NCBI GenBank assembly: GCA_019636475.1
Contig: JAHBXN010000006.1
Location: 62,001 to 126,000 of the forward strand
Direction of reading: 5' to 3'
Length of the DNA stretch: 64,000 nucleotides
From: Phycisphaerae bacterium
GTDB taxonomy: Bacteria > Planctomycetota > Phycisphaerae > UBA1845 > UTPLA1
Shown here: one piece after another, positions 24,873 through 33,155 of the stretch
How the letters are laid out: every line of letters begins with the position of its first letter
Numbering within the stretch: the stretch's first letter is position 1
Program-made: the position numbers and the translations under genes
The notes under the pieces: generated by a model
What the model saw: only the letters and a program-made list of their open reading frames with translations
Told to the model about the DNA's origin: nothing
The model's database searches: none

Positions 24873-25805
24873 CTACCAGATCACCACGCGCGAATCAAAG
24901 ACGGGGCCTTCGCGACAACAAAGCGCATATCGCCAGCCGTCCTGTGCGCCTGCATCCTTCACCGGAACGACACACGACTGACACGTCCCCACACCACAGC
25001 CCATCACGCGTTCCATCGCAACCTGGCAAGACACCCCGCGCTCATCACACAGAACACTCACCGCCTTCAGCATCGGCTCCGGTCCGCACGCATAAACGCA
25101 AAACGCGCCGCCCGCCGTCCCGCTCAACCGATCAAGCGAAGCACCCAGCGCATCCGTCACCCGGCCCTTCAGACCGAAACTCCCGTCATCCGTCGTGATC
25201 AGTCCGGGAATGCCCATCCGGGAAAATTCATCGGCGATCTGCTCAAACTCCCCGGGATTCTTCGGTGAATGAGTGACGCGCAGCGGCAGCAACGCCTTCG
25301 ATTGCGCGCCCACGATCGCAAGGCAGGGAACACCATCCGATGCGAGCACCTCACCCAGCCATCGAATCGGCGGAAGTCCGATGCCGCCGGCAACCAGCAC
25401 GGCCGTCTCGCCGGCGCTTGGCGCGACAAACGAGCCGCCCAGCGGGCCGAGAAGATCAACTTTCTCGCCTCGCCTCAGCCCCGCCAGCCAGGCCGTGCCG
25501 ACGCCAACCACGCGACCCATGATATCGATCTCGGTGAATGAACCCGTCGATCGAAGCCCGCCAATGCTGAACGGGCGACGAAGCATCGGCCGCTCCGGAC
25601 ACGCGTCCGTGTTCCACCTCATCGCGTCGAAATCTTCGATCGATGTGCAGAATGCGTCCGGCTCGTGACAGAGTACCTGAATGAACTGCCCCGGCGCTGC
25701 CGCCGGAAATCCTTCAACAGCCAGAGTAATTTCAAAATGCTCGCGGCAAACAACCCGATTGCCCAGAACCTGCGCTTGAAAAATGCCCGATGCGGTCGGC
25801 GACAT
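24873..25805 (-). CDS. pyrK: Dihydroorotate dehydrogenase electron-transfer subunit
   Basis: About 310 residues. FAD-binding RRPFSIGG, NAD-binding AGGIGLPPIRWL, and a C-terminal [2Fe-2S] cluster site CGVGTCQSC plus a later Cys (YALCC). PyrK passes electrons from dihydroorotate dehydrogenase PyrD to NAD+ in pyrimidine synthesis. The reading frame extends to 25928, but that extension runs through the T-run of a terminator and is not protein-like; the ATG at 25805 begins just before the conserved N terminus. No clear ribosome-binding site is seen. The leader has terminator and switch-like structures. Confidence 0.85.
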   Translation of the reverse strand: MSPTASGIFQAQVLGNRVVCREHFEITLAVEGFPAAAPGQFIQVLCHEPDAFCTSIEDFDAMRWNTDACPERPMLRRPFSIGGLRSTGSFTEIDIMGRVVGVGTAWLAGLRRGEKVDLLGPLGGSFVAPSAGETAVLVAGGIGLPPIRWLGEVLASDGVPCLAIVGAQSKALLPLRVTHSPKNPGEFEQIADEFSRMGIPGLITTDDGSFGLKGRVTDALGASLDRLSGTAGGAFCVYACGPEPMLKAVSVLCDERGVSCQVAMERVMGCGVGTCQSCVVPVKDAGAQDGWRYALCCREGPVFDSRVVIW

Positions 25806-25906
25806 GCAGGGAATGTTAGTGAACGCCGCCGCCTGTGTGAATGAGACCCGAAGCGACGTACCGCGCGCACAGGTCAGCTCAATACGCCGACGAGCGAGAT
25901 GCCTGC

Positions 25907-25948
25907 TCAAAAAAAACCACCGGCTCAAGACAACTCTTGAGCCGGTGG
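25907..25948 (-). terminator. Strong intrinsic terminator in the pyrK leader
   Basis: Minus strand: CCACCGGCTCAAG (25948-25936), loop AGTTGT, then CTTGAGCCGGTGG (25929-25917) and eight T residues. It is a perfect 13-bp stem. It lies ~100 bp upstream of the pyrK start and downstream of a promoter, so it either ends a small RNA or attenuates pyrK. Confidence 0.9.
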
Positions 25949-26021
25949 AGCGCCACGGCTAATAGAAGTAGCCGATAGCTGTGGCGATTAGCCTCTTGTT
26001 TAACCGGCGACGAAACGCCGG
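25949..26021 (-). ncRNA. Structured pyrK leader (attenuator/riboswitch-like) or small RNA
   Basis: Downstream of the promoter at 26.03 kb the minus-strand transcript has hairpin CCGGCG-TTTCGT-CGCCGG (26021-26004), then GGCTAAT-CGCCAC (25993-25981), a 17-base loop, and ATTAGCC-GTGGCG (25963-25951). GGCTAAT/ATTAGCC (7 bp) and CGCCAC/GTGGCG (6 bp) cross each other with no linker, so they should exclude one another: a bistable switch. GCCGGT of the first hairpin can also pair with ACCGGC of the terminator, giving an antiterminator. I know no named riboswitch with this layout. Confidence 0.55.
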
Positions 26022-26025
26022 AAGG

Positions 26026-26054
26026 AATCTATCACATCGCGCCGGGGGTGTCAA
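26026..26054 (-). promoter_or_regulatory. Putative promoter of the pyrK leader transcript
   Basis: Minus strand TTGACA (26049-26054), 17-base spacer, TAGATT (26026-26031). AT-rich sequence at 26070-26130 lies directly upstream and could act as an UP element. Confidence 0.65.
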
Positions 26055-26059
26055 CGAAA

Positions 26060-26520
26060 CAATCGCGATTTAACCTGCCGGCTATGATGATTATAACTAA
26101 CTGGAATAAATATAGTTACAATCGATACAGCGGGCCGGCCTCGCCTCAATCCACCGACCGCAGCTATTCCTAATCTACGGCAAATTACCGCCTCTGGTTT
26201 TATGTGAGAAAATTTCCTCACCGCCGGCTGGTGATAAACGATCGGCGCGCAATATAATAATCCATAATAGTTTATGCCTCGAAGCCCGTGGTCGCGGCGG
26301 CAAACTCATTTTTTTGACGCGGTGATTGTGATTTTCGGACGGCCCGGCCCGGCGACAGCGAGGCCAATTTTCTGGATAGGGGGGCGGCGGACGATCAATG
26401 GCGCGGCCATCGATCACCCGACATGCCGTCCGCGACGCCCAAACTATTGCGATGCGCACGCGGCGCTCGTATCTTCGAACAGGACATTCCCAAATTGGTC
26501 CCTTGTGAGAACTCCGCCCC
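26060..26520. other. AT-rich divergent intergenic region upstream of ffh
   Basis: Much more AT-rich than its surroundings (e.g. ATGATTATAACTAACTGG near 26085 and AATATAATAATCCATAATAG near 26251). It separates the pyrK leader from ffh and probably carries the ffh promoter. No gene or known RNA (no 4.5S signature) is seen. Confidence 0.45.
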
Positions 26521-27963
26521 ATGTTCGACGCCCTGACAGATCGCTTTCACGACGTATTCCGTAAGCTCCGCGGCCGAGGAAAGATCACCGAGGAAAACGT
26601 AAGAGAAGTAATGCGCGATGTTCGCACGGCGCTGCTTGAAGCCGACGTTCACCTCGACGTGGTCAAGCGCTTCGTCAACGACGTCACCCAGCAGGCTATC
26701 GGCGCCGAGATCATCAAGACACTCCAGCCCGAACAGGTCATGGTCAAAATCGTCCATGACGAATTGATCCAGTTGATGGGACCGATTGATTCGCGCATCC
26801 CCTGGGTCACGCCCGGGCCCACAATCATTCTCATGGCTGGTCTCCAGGGTTCCGGCAAAACGACCACCTGCGGCAAACTCGCAAAGTATTGTCTTGCCAA
26901 GGGAAAGAAACCGATGCTCGTCGCCGCCGACTTGAAGCGCCCGGCGGCCATCGATCAGTTGCAAGTACTCGGCGAACAGCTCGGCGTCGAAGTCCACACC
27001 GAACGAGATCATCAGAACCCCGTGAAAGTCTGCCGAAACGGCGTCATGGCGGCTCAGCGAAAGCTGCTTGACGTTGTCATCCTCGATACGGCCGGACGAC
27101 TCTCAATCGACGAAGAACTCATGCAGGAAGTCGCCAATGTCGCATCGGCCGTCTCGCCACACCAGATCTACCTGGTGCTCGACGCAATGACCGGCCAGGA
27201 TGCCGTCACGACCGCCAGACACTTCAACGAGCGCCTCGAGTTGGACGGCGTCATCATGACCAAGTTCGACTCCGACACGCGCGGCGGCGCGATCCTGTCC
27301 GTAAAAAGCATCGTTCAGAAACCGATCAAGTTCATCGGTGTCGGCGAGAAGCTGGATCGGCTCGAAGAGTTCCATCCCGACCGCATGGCGAGCCGAATCC
27401 TCGGCATGGGCGACGTCGTCTCACTCGTCGAGCAGGCCCAGCAGCAGGTAACCGCCGAAGACGCCGCAAAGCTCGAAGCAAAAATGCAAAAGGGCACGCT
27501 CACGCTCGACGACTTCATCGGCCAGATGGACAAAGTGATGAGCGGCCGCTCGATGAAGGACATGCTGAAAATGATCCCCGGCGTCGGCAAACTCATGCGC
27601 GACGCGGATATGAACATCGACGAAGGCGAAATCGTTCGCATGAAAGCGATCGTCCAATCGATGACCCCGCGCGAAAAAGCGAATCCCAAGCTGATCGACG
27701 CATCGCGAAGGCGGCGAATCGCCCGCGGCAGCGGAACCGATCCGGAGGATGTGAGCGGCCTGTGCAAACAGTTTCTCCAGGCGCGCGACATGATGAAACA
27801 CATGGCAGGCATGTCAATGATGGACCGCATGCGCTTCGGCTCACAGTTTGCCCAGTTGTCGATGGCCGGCGGCAAGATGCCGACGGTCAAATCAACGAGC
27901 GCCCCAAAGTACAAGCCAAACAAAAAGGACAAGCGCAAAGACCGCAAGCGGAAAAGCCGCTGA
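26521..27963 (+). CDS. ffh: Signal recognition particle GTPase Ffh
   Basis: 480 residues. The N domain (ALLEADVHLDVVKRF) is followed by the G domain: GLQGSGKTTTCGKLA (G1), DLKRPAA (G2), DTAGRL (G3), TKFDSDTRGGA (G4) and GVGEKLDRLEEFHP; then the methionine-rich M domain (~300-440) with the RNA-binding SRRRRIARGSGT. The last 30 residues are Lys-rich. Ffh with 4.5S RNA targets nascent membrane proteins to SecYEG through FtsY. AT-rich region upstream. Confidence 0.97.
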   Translation: MFDALTDRFHDVFRKLRGRGKITEENVREVMRDVRTALLEADVHLDVVKRFVNDVTQQAIGAEIIKTLQPEQVMVKIVHDELIQLMGPIDSRIPWVTPGPTIILMAGLQGSGKTTTCGKLAKYCLAKGKKPMLVAADLKRPAAIDQLQVLGEQLGVEVHTERDHQNPVKVCRNGVMAAQRKLLDVVILDTAGRLSIDEELMQEVANVASAVSPHQIYLVLDAMTGQDAVTTARHFNERLELDGVIMTKFDSDTRGGAILSVKSIVQKPIKFIGVGEKLDRLEEFHPDRMASRILGMGDVVSLVEQAQQQVTAEDAAKLEAKMQKGTLTLDDFIGQMDKVMSGRSMKDMLKMIPGVGKLMRDADMNIDEGEIVRMKAIVQSMTPREKANPKLIDASRRRRIARGSGTDPEDVSGLCKQFLQARDMMKHMAGMSMMDRMRFGSQFAQLSMAGGKMPTVKSTSAPKYKPNKKDKRKDRKRKSR

Positions 27964-28059
27964 CCTCACGCCGGATGAGGGTCATCGGGTTTCACTTTCG
28001 ATGTGCCGCGCCGCCCACTACAATGCACCACGGCACTCGGGAACGAAAGGACGCGGCCC

Positions 28060-28860
28060 GTGATCGCAAAAACCAACGCCATCAGGAAAAAGCTGGCTGA
28101 AAACCTCAAGCGTGTGAAAGACCGCATCGAAGCCGCCTGCGCGCGTGCCCATCGAGACCCCGCCACCGTCAGGCTGATCGCCGTAACCAAATACGTCGAA
28201 CTCGACGTCATCCGCAATGCACTCGATCTGGGAATCCTCGATCTCGGCGAAAGCCGAGCCCAACACCTCAACCAGCGCGCGGGCATGATCCACGAATTCA
28301 TCGAACGAAAAAGCGTCCTCTCCGGACGCCGCGAACCGCCCGGACCGCGCCCGCGCTGGCACATGATCGGCCACCTTCAGCGAAACAAGACCAAACTGGT
28401 CATTCCCTGGGTCGAACTGATCCACAGCGTGGACAGCCTGCGCCTGGCCGAAGACCTGCACGATCAGGCCAAAAAACTGGGGCGCACGATCGACTTCCTC
28501 CTCCAGGTCAACACAAGCGGCGAAAAAAGCAAATTCGGCGTCGCCGTCGGAGCCGTGCCACACCTTATGGAGCACTTCGCCGAATGGCCAAACGTTCGAT
28601 TGTGCGGGCTCATGACCATGGCGCCGGCGGACGCCTTGCCCGGCGAATTGCGTTTGTATTTTGATCGCCTGCGTGATGTGTTCGAGGACCTGCGCGGCGA
28701 AAAACATCTCGGCCCGCATTTTCGCGAAATGTCGATGGGAATGTCCACAGACTTCGAAACAGCCATCGAAGCCGGCGCAACCATGGTGCGCATCGGCAGC
28801 GCACTCTTCGATGGCATGATGTCACCCACAAGTCACGACGAAGACACGGATGACAACTGA
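28060..28860 (+). CDS. YggS/PLPBP-type pyridoxal phosphate homeostasis protein
   Basis: 266 residues from the GTG at 28060, which has AAAGGA eight bases upstream; the frame is open from 28003 but without a start signal. The PLP lysine is in RLIAVTKYVE; LGESRAQHL, WHMIGHLQRNK, LLQVNTSGEKSKFG, GLMTMAP and SMGMSTDFETAIEAGATMVRIGSALF are the family blocks in order. It binds PLP on an alanine-racemase-like barrel and buffers its level. ~95 bp after ffh, possibly co-transcribed. It is convergent with the permease gene, 29 bp apart. Confidence 0.92.
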   Translation: MIAKTNAIRKKLAENLKRVKDRIEAACARAHRDPATVRLIAVTKYVELDVIRNALDLGILDLGESRAQHLNQRAGMIHEFIERKSVLSGRREPPGPRPRWHMIGHLQRNKTKLVIPWVELIHSVDSLRLAEDLHDQAKKLGRTIDFLLQVNTSGEKSKFGVAVGAVPHLMEHFAEWPNVRLCGLMTMAPADALPGELRLYFDRLRDVFEDLRGEKHLGPHFREMSMGMSTDFETAIEAGATMVRIGSALFDGMMSPTSHDEDTDDN

Positions 28861-28889
28861 CTCCGCCTCATTCCCGGTTCCGCCCCGTT

Positions 28890-30104
28890 TCACTCAAATC
28901 GCAACGCCTCGATCGGATCAAGGCGGCTGGCTCGAAATGCCGGGTAGAATCCGGACACAATTCCCGTCAGAAATGCGCAGCCAAGGGCAATTCCCGCGAC
29001 AAACGGAGAAATCTCCGTTTCGTAGCCCTGCTGCGTCATGAAATACGTAAAAAGCCAGCCGCACAGCATGCCCACCAGCCCACCGATGGCACATAGCATC
29101 GTGGCCTCTATCAAAAACTGAAGCAGCACATCAAAACCATTCGCTCCGATAGCCATGCGCAGCCCGATCTCCCGCGTTCGCTCCGTAACACTCACCAGCA
29201 TGATATTCATGATGCCGATGCCGCCCACGACCAGCGACACACTCGCAATCATCCGCAGAAGCCATTGAAACTCCGCGCTCGCCGCAGCCTTCGTTTCGGC
29301 GTTCTCGCTCTGCGCGAAAATCCGGAAATCATCCGGCTCGCCCTCACGCAGCCCGTGAAGCTGCCGAAGCAACGCACGAATCTGGCCCTCCGCGATCTTC
29401 GGATCAACGCCATGCTGAGCCGCCGCCAGCATCGTGCCCGAGCGTTCGCTCCCCGCGATCTTCCGCTGGGCCACCATGAACGGCACAAAAATGATGTCGT
29501 CAAGATCGCGCCCATCCTGCTGACCCTTGAACGAAAGCAGACCGACAACATGAAATCGCGAATTCTTGATCGTAATGTATTCGCCTACCGGGTTGATTGA
29601 ACCAAACAACTCACGCGCAGCACTCTGTCCCAGACAGCAGACCGGATTCAGACTGTCTTCGTCCGCCTGATCGAGCTTCCGCCCGGCGACAACGTCCCAC
29701 CGGCGAATGTCATGAAAATTCGGATAAGCGCCATACACCGCCGCAAGATAGTTGCCATAGCTCGATTTCACCGGAAGGGAAATACGATTGCTCGGCGTGG
29801 CGGCCCGCACGGCCGAGCACTGTCGCATGATCTCGTCCGCTTCCATCTTCGTCTGAAACGGCTTCCGCTCCTGATCGCCGCGACGAACCCCACTGCTCGG
29901 TATGCCCCAGTACCCTATGAACATCCAGTCGTCGCCAAGACGCGCGATCTCACCTTCCACGCGGGTCTTTGTCGCCTGGGCCATCGCCACGAGCACAATG
30001 ACCGCCCCCACACCGATCACTATGCCCAGCATCGAAAGGGCCGTGCGAACTTTGTTCTTCCCCAGGCTGATCAGCGCTTCGGCGATAAGAGTGAATATTC
30101 CCAT
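28890..30104 (-). CDS. MacB/FtsX-type ABC transporter permease
   Basis: 404 residues from the ATG at 30104 (AGGGG upstream); the frame extends to 30200 without signal. One membrane span at ~20-45 (NKVRTALSMLGIVIGVGAVIVLVAMA) is followed by a periplasmic MacB_PCD domain (~50-270) and an FtsX domain with three spans to the end, containing VTERTREIGLRMAIGA and ending FPAFRASRLDPIEALRFE-like, the usual permease ending. The family drives efflux or lipoprotein release with a cognate ATPase. No ATPase or membrane-fusion gene is adjacent, so it is an orphan permease here. Confidence 0.85.
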   Translation of the reverse strand: MGIFTLIAEALISLGKNKVRTALSMLGIVIGVGAVIVLVAMAQATKTRVEGEIARLGDDWMFIGYWGIPSSGVRRGDQERKPFQTKMEADEIMRQCSAVRAATPSNRISLPVKSSYGNYLAAVYGAYPNFHDIRRWDVVAGRKLDQADEDSLNPVCCLGQSAARELFGSINPVGEYITIKNSRFHVVGLLSFKGQQDGRDLDDIIFVPFMVAQRKIAGSERSGTMLAAAQHGVDPKIAEGQIRALLRQLHGLREGEPDDFRIFAQSENAETKAAASAEFQWLLRMIASVSLVVGGIGIMNIMLVSVTERTREIGLRMAIGANGFDVLLQFLIEATMLCAIGGLVGMLCGWLFTYFMTQQGYETEISPFVAGIALGCAFLTGIVSGFYPAFRASRLDPIEALRFE

Positions 30105-30180
30105 GACATCCCCTGTTTCAGGCTCTTTTCCAGCAAAATTGTAGCACGAACATGGGCACCCCGCGAGACGAACCACCCAA

Positions 30181-31776
30181 ATGGCTGATACACGTTTCAC
30201 GCTCGATCAGCATGGCGCTGCTGCGAAGAACCACGATTCGTCACATAATCCGGAAATGAACGATGCTCCCCACGTCGTCCGTTCTCGCCGCATGTTCCTC
30301 GCGGCGATCGCCGTCGCCGCAATACTCCGAACTGCCCTGGTCGGGTTTCCAATCTGCATCGATCGAAACGGCGTCCAACTTGTTGAATTCGCAAAGCGAA
30401 TGGCAGACGACCCGATCGCCGCCATGAAACTGACAACACGCCAGCCTGCATATTCCTGGCTGCTGCTCAAAACACATCAACTGATCGGCCCGCTCGCGGG
30501 GGGCGACACGCCGGAAGCGTGGCAACGCTGCGGCGAGTTCATCGCAATGCTCGGAGGACTGGCGGTCTGCATCGCGATCTGGGCTGTCACGCGCCGATTG
30601 TTCGACGATCGCATCGCGGCCTTCGCGGCCGTGCTGGCGGCATGCTGGCCGCAGGGCGTCACGCTGTCCGCGGGGGTCTTGTCGGACATGCCGCATCTCG
30701 CGGTATTTCTGGGAGCAATGCTCCTGATCATCGACGGCTGTTCGCGCCGAAGCATCGGAAGACTGGCGGCCGGCGGCGCAATGGCGGGAATCGCATATCT
30801 CTTCAAACAGGAGGCGATCTCGCTGCTCGCCGGCGGATTGATCGCCTGGTGGATGTCGAGCCGCTCTGAACCGATCGCACGGCGACTCGGCGGCGCAGCG
30901 GCATTCGCCGTCGTATTCGCAATGGCCGTTTCGCCGCATTCAATCGCGACAGGCGCACTGATCCCGAATAAGAATCCAATGGACATTCTGCGACTCGTCG
31001 CAACACCGCAAAGCGACGCAAACAACCCGATCCTCGCGTACGCCGTGCCGTGGTGGCAGACACCGGGCCGGTTTCTCGAAGACTGGCTGCGAAGCGGCCG
31101 ATATGTGATACCGCTGCTCTTTCTGGCCGGCGCATTCCTCAAGCAGTCCGCGACCGCCCAACGCGAGGGGCGCACGCTCGTCGTCGCGACGATCGCGACA
31201 TACATCGTGCTGATTCAGGCTCGCTCAATCCTCTACGGCGAAATCAGCGAACGCTACGCGGCGATTCCCGGAGTCCTCGCAATTCCCTGGGCCGCGGCCG
31301 GATGGTGCGCGCTGGCCGATCGACTCAACGTCCGAAACCCCCGATGGGTGACCGCGCTCGGAGCACTCCTCCTGCTTCCATTGGTCGCATACAGCCTGCG
31401 CCCCGTCGCTGCGCCAAAATCCGGATTTCGCGAAGCCGGCGCCCGCCTTCGCGCCGCCGCAGCAGCCGATGATCGCGTCCTCGCGCACGAGCATCTTGAG
31501 CAGATCATGTTCTATGCCGGGCGGACCTATCCCGATACCACGTGGATCAAGTGCCGTCGCAGTGACGCATCAGATCGGATCAGACGCTACATCCGCGGAA
31601 AGCGACCGGCATGGTACGTGGACGCCGAATCCACCCATCGCGGAGCGCTGGACGAAACACGACATTTCGCCTGGCTGCGGCAGGCGAGCGACCTGTTCGA
31701 GCCGCTGACCGAGGCCGGCCCCGAAGGCAATCGCGTCTTCGTATACCGAATCAGAACGGCCAATGCAGCGCGATAA
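30181..31776 (+). CDS. Polytopic GT-C-like glycosyltransferase
   Basis: 531 residues with about ten membrane spans and a C-terminal soluble domain of ~110 residues. The first loop (GFPICIDRNGVQLVEFAKRMADDP ... RQPAYSWLLL) resembles GT39/PMT-type mannosyltransferases: an acidic residue in the first loop and R-x-P-x-Y. The sugar and acceptor are unknown. The start could also be ATG at 30256 or 30292. Divergent from the permease gene with a 76-bp gap and followed by another GT-C gene after ~70 bp. Confidence 0.65.
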   Translation: MADTRFTLDQHGAAAKNHDSSHNPEMNDAPHVVRSRRMFLAAIAVAAILRTALVGFPICIDRNGVQLVEFAKRMADDPIAAMKLTTRQPAYSWLLLKTHQLIGPLAGGDTPEAWQRCGEFIAMLGGLAVCIAIWAVTRRLFDDRIAAFAAVLAACWPQGVTLSAGVLSDMPHLAVFLGAMLLIIDGCSRRSIGRLAAGGAMAGIAYLFKQEAISLLAGGLIAWWMSSRSEPIARRLGGAAAFAVVFAMAVSPHSIATGALIPNKNPMDILRLVATPQSDANNPILAYAVPWWQTPGRFLEDWLRSGRYVIPLLFLAGAFLKQSATAQREGRTLVVATIATYIVLIQARSILYGEISERYAAIPGVLAIPWAAAGWCALADRLNVRNPRWVTALGALLLLPLVAYSLRPVAAPKSGFREAGARLRAAAAADDRVLAHEHLEQIMFYAGRTYPDTTWIKCRRSDASDRIRRYIRGKRPAWYVDAESTHRGALDETRHFAWLRQASDLFEPLTEAGPEGNRVFVYRIRTANAAR

Positions 31777-31844
31777 ACCGCCTGGACAACCCCCGAATCG
31801 CGCGGTTTGCGCCGGAACCCGGCGTGATTAGACTCACCAGCAGG

Positions 31845-33155
31845 ATGAATCAGAATCATCAGGGTGATTCCAGCGCGCCGGCCGGTAAACAACCGCCGCC
31901 GGCCATTCAGCGAGTTGACCGTGCCGCCCGATTGCGCGTGCGGATCATCCGGATTCTCGCCGTCCTGTTCGCCTGCTACTGCGTTGGAGATGCCATCTCC
32001 TTCCTGCGAGCATGGGACAAACGCAAGCCGACATTGAAGCGCTTCCTGCCCTATGCCGCCGAAATCGGCTCGGATGACAGGCTCTATCAGAAACACCCGG
32101 ACTACATCTATCCGCCGTTCTTTCTCACGATCCTAAAGCCGCTTGCACACGTGCCTGCGCCGGTCGCGGCGCTGATATGGCAGACCATCAAGTACGGCTG
32201 CATCATCGCGGCCTTCAGCCTGTCCTGGCGAATGTTCCGGGTGCATGGGCCGCGGTTCGATTGGGTGAGGATCGTCAGTGTCATAGTTGCGGCACGGTTC
32301 ATTCATTCCGACCTGCGTCACGGAAACATCAACCTGTTCATCGCCGCCATGATCATCGGCGCCGGCGTGCTCCTCGTGCGACGACAGCGTTTTCTTTGCG
32401 GCCTGCTGATCGCGCTGGCGGCCTGTATCAAGGTCACGCCCGGGCTGTGGGCACTGTACCTCCTCTACAAGCGCGACGTCCGGGCCCTGGCGGGCTGCTG
32501 GGTCGGCGCGCTGCTCGCGCTCGTGGTTGTCCCCGGCGCGATCATCGGCTTCGAACGCAATCACGCACTGCTCATGCAGTGGCGGTCACATGTCATAGAT
32601 TCATTTGTCGAAAAGGGAACGATCGATTCGGACGGCATGAACCAGTCCCTCTCCGCGGTGATGAATCGCTGGCTGGGACACTCCGAAGTCCCCGGCAAGG
32701 ACCGCGTGGCGATCCTTCAATGCGGAGATTCCGCGATTCGCTTGGCCTATCGCGGCGCAGCGCTCGGGCTGCTGGCGCTCACGTTCTGGATTGCTCGCGC
32801 CGGACCAGGATCACCGTATGATCAGACCGTGCTGGACTGGGCACTCCTCGCGCCCGTATCCCTCGCCCTGTCAGGTTTGACCTGGACAGGGCATTTCTGC
32901 CTCTTGATCCCGGGAATCGTCGGTGCGTTCGCATGGATCGAAAGATCCCGCGGAGAAGGACGCCGGGATCCGACCACGATAGCGCTGGCGGCCGCGGCGG
33001 CTGCCATGTTCATTCTCACAACAGACATCCTGACCGAAACCGGCCGGGAATGGACATCCCGGATGGGCGCGCCGCTGATCGGAGCAATGATCCTCTACGC
33101 GGCGCTCGCCCGCCTGCGGCGAAGTCGCTCGATCACGGACACGGACCGCCAATAA
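31845..33155 (+). CDS. GT87-like (DUF2029) membrane glycosyltransferase
   Basis: 436 residues from the ATG at 31845. About nine membrane spans. HPDYIYPPFFLTILKPLAHVPAPVAALIWQ and later LRHGNINLFIAAMI followed by ACIKVTPGLWALYLL are typical of the GT87 family (mycobacterial mannosyltransferase-like), which uses polyprenyl-phosphate sugars. The frame extends upstream to 31611 over the previous gene. Its last 23 bp overlap the 3' end of the convergent multicopper oxidase gene. Confidence 0.78.
   Translation: MNQNHQGDSSAPAGKQPPPAIQRVDRAARLRVRIIRILAVLFACYCVGDAISFLRAWDKRKPTLKRFLPYAAEIGSDDRLYQKHPDYIYPPFFLTILKPLAHVPAPVAALIWQTIKYGCIIAAFSLSWRMFRVHGPRFDWVRIVSVIVAARFIHSDLRHGNINLFIAAMIIGAGVLLVRRQRFLCGLLIALAACIKVTPGLWALYLLYKRDVRALAGCWVGALLALVVVPGAIIGFERNHALLMQWRSHVIDSFVEKGTIDSDGMNQSLSAVMNRWLGHSEVPGKDRVAILQCGDSAIRLAYRGAALGLLALTFWIARAGPGSPYDQTVLDWALLAPVSLALSGLTWTGHFCLLIPGIVGAFAWIERSRGEGRRDPTTIALAAAAAAMFILTTDILTETGREWTSRMGAPLIGAMILYAALARLRRSRSITDTDRQ

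Noticed and set aside
25806-25928. 41-residue N-terminal extension of PyrK
   Set aside because: It is translated from the terminator stem and T-run (giving WFFL) and has no match to the family.
25951-25993. Simultaneous H-type pseudoknot in the pyrK leader
   Set aside because: The two crossing helices have zero-length linkers on both sides, which is sterically unfavourable; mutually exclusive pairing is more likely.
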